This document shows, piece by piece, positions 6,724 through 13,603 of a DNA stretch of 64,000 nt. The notes beneath the pieces were generated by a model. That model was not told the DNA's origin. It saw only the letters and a list, made by a program, of their open reading frames with translations, and did not search any database. Each line of letters opens with the position of its first letter. Within the stretch, counting starts at the first letter, position 1. This DNA comes from Candidatus Merdiplasma excrementigallinarum. GTDB lineage: Bacteria > Bacillota > Clostridia > Lachnospirales > Lachnospiraceae. The position numbers were made by a program, and so were the translations under genes. The stretch is from NCBI GenBank assembly GCA_018713435.1, contig DVOS01000036.1, forward strand, positions 1 to 64,000, written 5' to 3'.

Positions 6724-7754
6724 GCCGCTTCTCCATCTCCTTCCTGCACGGCCCCGCTCTCCTCAATCATCTCCCGGAGAGAGGAAATCATCTCTTCATC
6801 CTTCAGCCGGAACTTGATCTCCACCCGGCGGGAGGCGTCCATATCCACTTCCCCGTTTTCATCCAGGATAGGATTGCTCTCCGACCGGCCGTTTACCGTC
6901 AGTTTCTCAGAAAGGACGCTCTGCCCTTCCGCGTCCATAAAGCTTCCCATGGTGTTCAGCAGATACTCCGCCACCGCGAAGGCCCGGCGCTGGGACAGAT
7001 CCAGGTTGGTGATATAGTCTCCCGTGGTGTCCGTATAGCCGTCGATAATTACCTCCGCCACATAGGGCTCGTATTCCTGGCTCAGCAGCACGCTGCAGTA
7101 AACCGGCAGCACCTGGGAGAGGATCTGGGATCCTTCGTCCTTGAGCACGCTCTCATTGTAGTCGAAAAGCACGCTGGAGTTCAGCACCATGGCTCCCGTC
7201 TGGCCGTCAATCTCCACCGTCATCTGGTTCTCCTGAAATTCCTGGTTCAGGGAGGCGATCAGGTCTGCCTTCACCCCGATAATCTGGTCAATTTTTTCCT
7301 GCTGGGAGGCCATCAGGCTGGTCTGTGCATTTAACGTCTCCTGCTGGGAGGCTACCAGAGCGGTCTGCTCGTCCAGGGCGGCCTGGCTGGCCTCCAGATC
7401 TTCCTCCTTCTGGGCCAGCTGGGCGGTCTGTTCCGCCAGCTGGGCCGTCTGCTCCTCCAGCTGAAGCTTCAGCTGGGTCAGGGACAGTTCCTGGGCGGCC
7501 AGCTGATCCGACTGCTCGTCCAGCTGGGCGGACTGCTCATCCAGCTGGGTCTGGCTTTTATTCAGTTCATTCTGGGTCTGAAGCTGTTTGGCCTGCTCGC
7601 TCAGCTTCTCCGCGTAGTTTCGTTCCGCCTGCATCAGGCACACGGCCATGATCAGCACAAACAGCAGCAGAAGGCCCGACATCATGTCCGAGTAGGATCT
7701 CCAGACATTATGGGGCGTCCCCTCATCTGTTTTTCTTCTGGTTCCTCTTTTCAT
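6720..7754 (-). CDS. MotB/OmpA-type ion-motor stator protein, ZorB-like
   Basis: The 344-aa protein has a basic cytoplasmic N terminus, then one membrane span carrying an Asp (SYSDMMSGLLLLFVLIMAV), equivalent to the proton-binding Asp of MotB. A long Gln/Glu-rich coiled coil follows (about 45-160; repeats such as LDEQSAQLDEQSDQLAAQ). The C terminus is an OmpA-like peptidoglycan-binding domain (about 175-330) with GYTDTTGDY and NLDLSQRRA, which hold the Asp/Arg diaminopimelate-binding residues. The second ATG (7754) is preferred because GGGGGA directly abuts the first one. It lies 18 bp after the MotA-like gene. There are no flagellar genes nearby. MotB proteins lack such a long extracellular coil, so the domain order is closest to ZorB-type units. 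The plausible role is a peptidoglycan-anchored proton-driven motor subunit. Confidence 0.8.
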   Translation of the reverse strand: MKRGTRRKTDEGTPHNVWRSYSDMMSGLLLLFVLIMAVCLMQAERNYAEKLSEQAKQLQTQNELNKSQTQLDEQSAQLDEQSDQLAAQELSLTQLKLQLEEQTAQLAEQTAQLAQKEEDLEASQAALDEQTALVASQQETLNAQTSLMASQQEKIDQIIGVKADLIASLNQEFQENQMTVEIDGQTGAMVLNSSVLFDYNESVLKDEGSQILSQVLPVYCSVLLSQEYEPYVAEVIIDGYTDTTGDYITNLDLSQRRAFAVAEYLLNTMGSFMDAEGQSVLSEKLTVNGRSESNPILDENGEVDMDASRRVEIKFRLKDEEMISSLREMIEESGAVQEGDGEAA

Positions 7755-7772
7755 GCGCATTCCCCCGTCTTA

Positions 7773-9161
7773 TCAGTGAAAAAGCGAGCGAAACGAGCGT
7801 TTCTTTCCCCTGCCCTGCTCTTCCATCATTCCGATCAGCTGGTCAAGCCGCCGGTTCAGCTGCTCCATCTGGCCGAAGGCATGATCCTGGGACAGCTCCT
7901 GCAGCTGCCGCTCCACCTCCTCCAGAGTCCGCACGCTCCGGTCGTTCAGCACGGCCATCCGTTCCATCACCTGGGCCATATAGTCTACAAATTCCCGGAG
8001 ATTTTCCTGCTGGGTCCGCATGGCGTCCAGGCACTCCCGCTGGCTCTCGCCTGCCGTTTTCATAGCCCTGGAAACGGCCGCTTCCCCGGCCAGAAAATCA
8101 TCCTGGAACTGCCGGCGCACCTCCATCAGTTCCGCCTGGAACTGCGCCTGATCCTCCTGGGTATGAGACAGGAAGCCCACATAATTTTCCTGTACCCGGT
8201 TGGTCTCTTCCAGAAGAGTCCGCATCCTGGAAAACTCCCGGGTCAGCTCGCTCTTCATGGTATCCATTACATTGGCGGATACCTGCTCCAGCAGATCCTT
8301 CTGATTTAATGTAATGGTCTGGATAAACTGATCCACCGTCTGGTTCAGATGCTCCATGGAAGGCTCCACATAGTGCTCAAATCCGGCCGTGATCTGCTGT
8401 CCCAGCTCTTTGGACTGCTCCCTGGAGAGACGGATCTGCTCCTGCTGGTTGGTCAGCACATGGTTCATGGCCGTTGTGTCCGTAGGCGGCACCGCGCACA
8501 GATAGTATTTATCCAGAAAATTGTCCAGGCTTTCCGCCAGCCGGGAGAACAGCCCCTTCTGCCAGTAGGAAAAGGCCATGGACAGGGTCAGGCCGTAAAT
8601 CGAGGTGACAAAGGCCACCTTGATGCCGTTGATCAGAGATGAAACGGAAGAAGTCATGGCCTCATAGCTTACCGGGTCAAATCCCCGCAGGCCCCACACC
8701 AGGCCCAGGAAGGTACCCAGAATGCCCAGGCTGGTAAGAATATCCGGCACCATCTCAATCAGCCGACGGTGAATATAGTTGTTGATCTCATATTCTCCGA
8801 TGTAATCCCCGATATCGCAGGGACTGTCCGCCTTGCGCAGATAGGCCAGGTATTCCTGATATTTCCGGTCCAGATACTCCACCTGGAAAATCTGGCTGCC
8901 CACAGCCGTCACCTCTTCCAGATCCCCTTTCTCCTGGTAAATCCCGGTCAGTTTCCGGGCGGCCCCATCCAGCCCCCGGATCGTCTGCTGCGTCCTGCTA
9001 AAGCCAAACAGGCCGGAAAAAGCCAGGATCACCAGCATCACCGCCAGCACGGCCAGGTTGAAGGCCATGGAAAACGCGTCCGTATCCATGGTCAGAACCG
9101 TAATAAAAATACACACTGCCGCCGCGATCACGCCCACGGCGCCATTCGATAATTTCCGCAT
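7773..9161 (-). CDS. MotA/TolQ/ExbB-type proton channel with long coiled-coil tail, ZorA-like
   Basis: The 462-aa protein has two N-terminal spans (about 7-55), a cytoplasmic stretch, then the ExbB/MotA core spans EMVPDILTSLGILGTFLGLV and KVAFVTSIYGLTLSMAFSYW (about 135-205). After the core comes an alpha-helical, Gln/Glu-rich tail of roughly 240 residues. TolQ/ExbB proteins do not have such a tail; ZorA of the Zorya defence system and related five-to-two motors do. AAGGAGG precedes ATG 9161. The MotB/OmpA partner follows immediately. ZorC, ZorD and ZorE effectors are not visible in the window, so this is an orphan ZorAB-like motor or another surface motor, not a demonstrable defence system. 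Confidence 0.8.
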   Translation of the reverse strand: MRKLSNGAVGVIAAAVCIFITVLTMDTDAFSMAFNLAVLAVMLVILAFSGLFGFSRTQQTIRGLDGAARKLTGIYQEKGDLEEVTAVGSQIFQVEYLDRKYQEYLAYLRKADSPCDIGDYIGEYEINNYIHRRLIEMVPDILTSLGILGTFLGLVWGLRGFDPVSYEAMTSSVSSLINGIKVAFVTSIYGLTLSMAFSYWQKGLFSRLAESLDNFLDKYYLCAVPPTDTTAMNHVLTNQQEQIRLSREQSKELGQQITAGFEHYVEPSMEHLNQTVDQFIQTITLNQKDLLEQVSANVMDTMKSELTREFSRMRTLLEETNRVQENYVGFLSHTQEDQAQFQAELMEVRRQFQDDFLAGEAAVSRAMKTAGESQRECLDAMRTQQENLREFVDYMAQVMERMAVLNDRSVRTLEEVERQLQELSQDHAFGQMEQLNRRLDQLIGMMEEQGRGKKRSFRSLFH

Positions 9162-9288
9162 ATGTCCGTCCTCCTTTTTCTCATTATATCGTCAGAAAAT
9201 ATCCTTTTCAACAAATATTTTCTTAGTAAATTCTTTATAAATCTGCTATAATCATTCTGGAAATACTGACTGACGAGGAGGAATATTC

Positions 9289-9735
9289 ATGAGCAGAATT
9301 GATGAAGTAAGAAAAGCCATGCAGGACGCCATGAAGGCAAAAGATAAAGACCGCAAGGACGCCCTGTCCATGCTCCTGGCGGCCCTGAAAAACAAGGCCA
9401 TCGACAAGCGGGCCGACCTGACCCCGGAGGAAGAAAACGAGGTAGTTCTCAAGGAAATCAAACAGACGAAGGAAACCCTGGAGCTGACCCCCGCTGACCG
9501 GACAGACATCATAGAGGAATGTAAATTCCGCATCCGCGTGCTGGAGGAGTTCGCGCCCCATATGATGGACGAGGCGGAAATCCGGCAGGTCATCACCGCC
9601 GTTCTGCAGGAGCTGTCCATTGACGCCCCCACCGGAAAAGACAAGGGACGCATCATGAAGGTGCTGATGCCCAGAATCAAGGGCCAGGCAGACGGAAAAC
9701 TGGTAAACGAAGTGCTGGCTTCCATGATGAACTGA
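9289..9735 (+). CDS. yqeY: GatB/YqeY-domain protein
   Basis: The 148-aa protein matches YqeY: all-helical, starting MSRIDEVRKAMQDAMKAKDK, with PEEENEVVLKEIKQTKETLE and a C-terminal KGRIMKVLMPRIKGQADGK(L)VNE segment. YqeY shares a domain with the GatB subunit of the Asp/Glu-tRNA amidotransferase and is presumed to bind tRNA, but its cellular role is not settled. ATG 9289 follows GAGGAGGAA. A TATAAT at 9247-9252 with a weak -35 about 18 bp upstream is the likely promoter. The gene is divergent from the motor pair and monocistronic, ending at a bidirectional terminator. Confidence 0.9.
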   Translation: MSRIDEVRKAMQDAMKAKDKDRKDALSMLLAALKNKAIDKRADLTPEEENEVVLKEIKQTKETLELTPADRTDIIEECKFRIRVLEEFAPHMMDEAEIRQVITAVLQELSIDAPTGKDKGRIMKVLMPRIKGQADGKLVNEVLASMMN

Positions 9736-9743
9736 TGAAAAAA

Positions 9744-9800
9744 GTCCGGCCGGGAAGTATACAGGCCTTTTCGCTCTGTATCCCCACGGCCGGGCTTTTC
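9744..9800. terminator. Bidirectional terminator between yqeY and the transglutaminase-like gene
   Basis: CCGGCCG (9746-9752) pairs with CGGCCGG (9787-9793). TTTTCTTATTTTTT follows on the plus side and a long T run follows on the minus side. Confidence 0.75.
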
Positions 9801-12449
9801 TTATTTTTTCCGGATCTTCACTTTCTTTTTCCCGCACCATCCGCTGTAGTACTTAACCTTATCTACCGTCTTGTAAGTGCGGACTCTCACGTAATAGGTT
9901 TTTCCCTTTTTCAGATTCTTAATAACCCGGCTGGTCTTTCCCTTTACCGTCACCGTTTTCGCGTTTTTGAAGCTGCTGCTGGTGGAATACTGGATCTGGT
10001 ATCCGGTCACCCCGGAAATCTTTTTCCAGTTTACCCCCATACGGCTCTTTGTGTTGGAAACCACTCTGGTGAGGGCGGTCTTTTTCGGCACGATGTTAAA
10101 ATACAGCTTCTTTTTCCCGGTATAGGAGCCCTTTCCCTTTATGGTAATAACCGCTTTTCCGATATTTTTATTCTTGGAATAGGTAATCGTATAATCTTTG
10201 TTCTTCTTCAGCTTTAAGGAACCGTTTTTCACGGTTACATTGGGCTTCTGGGCTTTTCCATTGTAGGTTTTGTCGGAAATCCTGCTGTACTTCAGGGAAG
10301 CCACGGATTGCTTCACGATTTTAAAGGAAAGGGTTCTGGTGCCCCGGTATTTTCCCTTTCCGGTGATGGTCACCTGGGCGGTGCCCACCTTTTTGTTGTT
10401 CCGGTAGGCAAGGGTATAGTCCGTTCCCTGCCGAAGCGTTCTGCCGCCGAAGCTTACCTTCACGGACGGTTTTATGGCCTTCCCGGTATAGCCCTGTTTG
10501 GCGATGGAAGAGACGGAGGCCTTTGTGATGGTATCCCCGATGCCGCACCGGCTGCACAGTCCCTGTACATAGGTGTGGCCGTAAGCCGCCCGGGCCGTCT
10601 GATAGCTGGCTTTGCACCGGCTGCAGGTATAGGTCAGCTTTCCCGCCGAAGTGCAGGTGGCGCTGTCCGCGGTCTGTACGTAGTGGTGACCCAGGGCCGG
10701 GACGGTATCTCCTGTATAGGTGTCTGCGCACCGGCTGCAGGCATATACCGTATAGCCCCCCGCCGTACAGGCGGCAGCCGCAGTGCTCTGCACCCGATAA
10801 TCATGTCCCAGGGCCGAAACGGCATCTCCCGTATAGGTGTCCCCACACCGGCTGCAGGCATATACCGTATACCCGCCCGCCGTACAGGTGGCGGCCACCG
10901 TGCTCTGCACCTGATAATCGTGGCTCAGCGCCGGCACCGTCTCTTTGTAGGAAGCGCCGCAGGCGCTGCACTGGTATAAGGTATAGCCTTCCGTGGTGCA
11001 GGCAGGCGCCGCGGTTTCCACCGCCTCATAGATATGGGCCACCGTGTCGCAGTAACTGATCCCCTGGGTTTCCAGGTAAGGATAGGTAAAAATGGTGGAA
11101 CCGCCCGGGTCTGATCCGCCGAAGTTTCCGGAGGATATCCGGTTGCCAAACGTATCGCCCGCCAGAAAATACTGGTAGGAAATAGTATCGACTTTATCGT
11201 CCCAGGTGGCATCCACCAGGTACCACCTGCCGCCGATCTGTACCCCGTTCCACATATGGCCTTCCCGGACATTATTCTGCACCACAGTGCCTCCGATCAG
11301 CACACAGGGGATCCCCAGCTGGTCACAGAGCACCTTAAATCCTTTCGCGTACCCCTCGCAGACCACACCGCTTCCCACCGTGCCGGGCAGAATCGCTCCC
11401 GCAGAGCAGAAGATCCGGTAATCGCCGGTCTGCTGATAGGATTCGTAGGCCGCCGTATCGTAGTACAGAGTCTGGCAGAGGTAATCGTGGATTCCTCTCA
11501 CCAGCTCCACATCGTCGCATCTTCCGTCTCCGTTATCGTCCGCCTCCTGCGCGATCCGGGCCGCCACCTGAGGCAGCGCCGCGTCATAGGCTCCCATCAG
11601 GCTTTCCGCACCGGAAAACGCCACGCCGGGCGTATACACAAGCTTTGCCAGATAACCGGTCCACTCTCCGGTACTCTCATCGTATTTTTTCCCCGGGGCA
11701 TAAGAATAGCTGCCGCCCCGGAACCAGAAAATCTCCGGGTGGTCGTACAGAAAGGCGTCCACCGAGGACTGCATGGAAAATCTGACCTGATCCTGAAAAT
11801 CCAGGTACTCCTGGGCAGTCCGGTCAATCACCAGCGTACCGTTTTCCTGTTCCACCACCGATGCCTCAAATGTAACGGGCGACGTCTCGGCGGTGTATTC
11901 TACCGTCATGCTGCCGGATGCCCGGCCGGTCACATAGTAGCTGACTCTCTCATCGTAAAATTTTCTGGATACAGAATCCAGCTGGTTGCCGAAAGCTCCG
12001 TCGTAAGAGGCAAGGCTGAAGGTCGTAATCCCTGCCGGAGCCGAATCCGGAACTGCCGTGGCATCCTGCAGGACCACGGTTTCCTCCGGCTCTTCCCCCG
12101 GGATGATCTGGGGCGCTTCCGGATCTTCAATCAGACCGTCCCCGTTCCCCTGCTCCCGGCTTTCCGGCTCTGTCTCTTCCTCCAGAAGCCCCTCTGTTTC
12201 CGTTTCCGGCGCTGCAGGCTGCTCCTGCTCCGCTATTTCCGTCACAGGCTCCGCTGGCTCAGGCTGCGCTCCTGTGGGCGCCTCCTCTTCCAGCAGCAGT
12301 TCTTCCGGCTCTGAAAGGAGCTCCTCTGTTTGCTCTGCCTCGGCGGCAAACACCGGCTCGCTCAGGGGGAACAGGCCCGCCTGCACAAAAAGCAGGAGAG
12401 ACAGCAGGAACAGCAAGGTTCGTTTATATCCCATAGGTTCTTTTTTCAT
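9801..12449 (-). CDS. Secreted transglutaminase-like protein with CxxC repeats and Ig/Fn3-type C terminus
   Basis: The 882-aa exported protein starts at ATG 12449, 5 nt after GAGGTGG; the track start is a GTG overlapping that site. A signal peptide ends near FPLSEPVFA. A long Glu/Pro linker (about 35-130) precedes a transglutaminase/cysteine-protease-like core (about 215-440) with a likely Cys-His-Asp triad in GVVCEGYAKG, VREGHMWNG and VDATWDD. Four CxxC modules of about 35-40 residues follow (YxCSxCG...), which look zinc- or disulfide-stabilised. Two MBG/Ig-like repeats (YTGKAIKPSVKVSF, YNGKAQKPNVTVKN) and an Fn3-like domain (GVTGYQIQYSTSSSFKNAKT) end it. There is no sorting motif; the very basic C terminus may bind the wall. 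It probably cross-links or cleaves surface or extracellular proteins. Confidence 0.8.
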   Translation of the reverse strand: MKKEPMGYKRTLLFLLSLLLFVQAGLFPLSEPVFAAEAEQTEELLSEPEELLLEEEAPTGAQPEPAEPVTEIAEQEQPAAPETETEGLLEEETEPESREQGNGDGLIEDPEAPQIIPGEEPEETVVLQDATAVPDSAPAGITTFSLASYDGAFGNQLDSVSRKFYDERVSYYVTGRASGSMTVEYTAETSPVTFEASVVEQENGTLVIDRTAQEYLDFQDQVRFSMQSSVDAFLYDHPEIFWFRGGSYSYAPGKKYDESTGEWTGYLAKLVYTPGVAFSGAESLMGAYDAALPQVAARIAQEADDNGDGRCDDVELVRGIHDYLCQTLYYDTAAYESYQQTGDYRIFCSAGAILPGTVGSGVVCEGYAKGFKVLCDQLGIPCVLIGGTVVQNNVREGHMWNGVQIGGRWYLVDATWDDKVDTISYQYFLAGDTFGNRISSGNFGGSDPGGSTIFTYPYLETQGISYCDTVAHIYEAVETAAPACTTEGYTLYQCSACGASYKETVPALSHDYQVQSTVAATCTAGGYTVYACSRCGDTYTGDAVSALGHDYRVQSTAAAACTAGGYTVYACSRCADTYTGDTVPALGHHYVQTADSATCTSAGKLTYTCSRCKASYQTARAAYGHTYVQGLCSRCGIGDTITKASVSSIAKQGYTGKAIKPSVKVSFGGRTLRQGTDYTLAYRNNKKVGTAQVTITGKGKYRGTRTLSFKIVKQSVASLKYSRISDKTYNGKAQKPNVTVKNGSLKLKKNKDYTITYSKNKNIGKAVITIKGKGSYTGKKKLYFNIVPKKTALTRVVSNTKSRMGVNWKKISGVTGYQIQYSTSSSFKNAKTVTVKGKTSRVIKNLKKGKTYYVRVRTYKTVDKVKYYSGWCGKKKVKIRKK

Positions 12450-12496
12450 AGACTCCACCTCTGTACTCAGTTTACCTGATTTCTCCGGTTTTGCAA

Positions 12497-12535
12497 GAAA
12501 ATTCGGGGATTTTCTTGAAATTATCGGGGATTTTT
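12497..12535. repeat. Paired direct repeat between divergent genes
   Basis: GAAAATTCGGGGATTTT and GAAATTATCGGGGATTTTT are direct repeats with TCGGGGAT at 12503 and 12524, exactly two helical turns (21 bp) apart. They sit about 50 bp upstream of the transglutaminase start and 35 bp upstream of the aroE-like TATAAT (12571-12576), so a regulator binding there could act on either gene. Confidence 0.45.
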
Positions 12536-12598
12536 GTTTTTACTCCTTTTCTGTCCCGCTCTGTTTATTATATAATAGGAGCGAAAGGAGGAAGTAAT

Positions 12599-13450
12599 AT
12601 GGAAAAAAATTACAGAGCCGAACTGGTAGGCGTATTCGGCGATCCCGTAGACGGAAATCCCACCGGTGTTCTGGAGGAAGCCGGTTTCGCCGCCCTGGGG
12701 CTGAATTACCGTTATCTAACCATGAAGGTTACACCGGAAGATTTTGATACTGCCATGAAAAGTCTGAAGGCCCTTCACATGAAAGGGATTAACCTGACCA
12801 TGCCTCATAAGATTGCGGTGCTGCCCTATCTGGATGAAATCTCCCCGGCCGCCCGGATTATCGGAGCAGTAAACACGGTGGTGGTCCGGGAAGGCAGACT
12901 GATCGGCGACAATACGGACGGAAAAGGATTTGTTCAGGCCCTGCAGATGGAGCAGGTTCCCCTGAAGGGTAAAAAGGTGGTGCTCCTGGGCGCCGGCGGC
13001 GCTGCCAAGGCCATCGCCGTGGAGTGTGCCCTGGCCGGAGCCGCTTCTGTCACCATCTTTAACCGCAGCGCCGCTCATGGTGAAGAGCTGGCCCAAACAG
13101 TCCGGGATCATACCGACGCCCAGGCCTTCTATCAGCCCTGGGAAGCCGGACAGGCCATTCCGGAAGGAACCGATATTCTGATTAACGCCACCCCCATCGG
13201 TTTCCACCCGGATGCCTCCCGGAAACCGGATATTGACTATGACACCATCACAGCCTCCATGACCGTATCCGATGTGGTGTTCAACCCGGACATCACCGAA
13301 TTTCTCAAAGCCGCAGCCGCCAGAGGCGCCAAAACCATCAGCGGCCTGGGAATGCTGGTATGCCAGGGCGCGCTGAACTTCACCATCTGGACCGGAAAAG
13401 AAGCGCCCTATGACGTGATGTATGAGGCCCTCAAAAAAGAATTTGCCTGA
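12599..13450 (+). CDS. Shikimate dehydrogenase-like NAD(P)-dependent oxidoreductase
   Basis: The 283-aa enzyme has the AroE fold: an N-terminal substrate domain with NLTMPHK (catalytic Lys), AVNTVV and DNTDGKGF (catalytic Asp), then a Rossmann domain with LLGAGGAAKAIA and FNRSAAHG. ATG 12599 follows AAAGGAGG; the ORF-track start is too far upstream. The canonical shikimate-carboxylate motif SxSPxxHN near the N terminus is replaced by GDPVDGNPTGVLEEAGF, so the two substrate Ser residues are missing. It may be a quinate-type or other AroE-like paralog. FNRS with no nearby basic pair does not clearly decide NAD versus NADP. TATAAT lies at 12571. No other aromatic-pathway genes are adjacent. Confidence 0.8.
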   Translation: MEKNYRAELVGVFGDPVDGNPTGVLEEAGFAALGLNYRYLTMKVTPEDFDTAMKSLKALHMKGINLTMPHKIAVLPYLDEISPAARIIGAVNTVVVREGRLIGDNTDGKGFVQALQMEQVPLKGKKVVLLGAGGAAKAIAVECALAGAASVTIFNRSAAHGEELAQTVRDHTDAQAFYQPWEAGQAIPEGTDILINATPIGFHPDASRKPDIDYDTITASMTVSDVVFNPDITEFLKAAAARGAKTISGLGMLVCQGALNFTIWTGKEAPYDVMYEALKKEFA

Positions 13451-13499
13451 CCGCCGCCATACGGTCCCGCAAAATGTTTTGGAAGAAAAGAAAAATAAA

Positions 13500-13587
13500 A
13501 ATACGCCTCTTTCCGGCTTCCCGGGGAACATCCGCTGGCTGTGAGCCGGATGTCCGGCGAAGATACCGGAAGGATGGCGTATTTTTT
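13500..13587. terminator. Long terminator hairpin after the aroE-like gene
   Basis: ATACGCC (13501) pairs with GGCGTAT (13576-13582), with inner pairing ACATCCG / CGGATGT, and is followed by TTTTTTA. A-rich sequence on the other side makes it usable from both directions. Confidence 0.7.
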
Positions 13588-13603
13588 ATAAATTTCTGAA
13601 TGC

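Noticed and set aside
6583-9161. Complete Zorya defence system
   Set aside because: Only ZorA- and ZorB-like proteins are present; no ZorC, ZorD, ZorE or other nuclease/helicase gene lies beside them.
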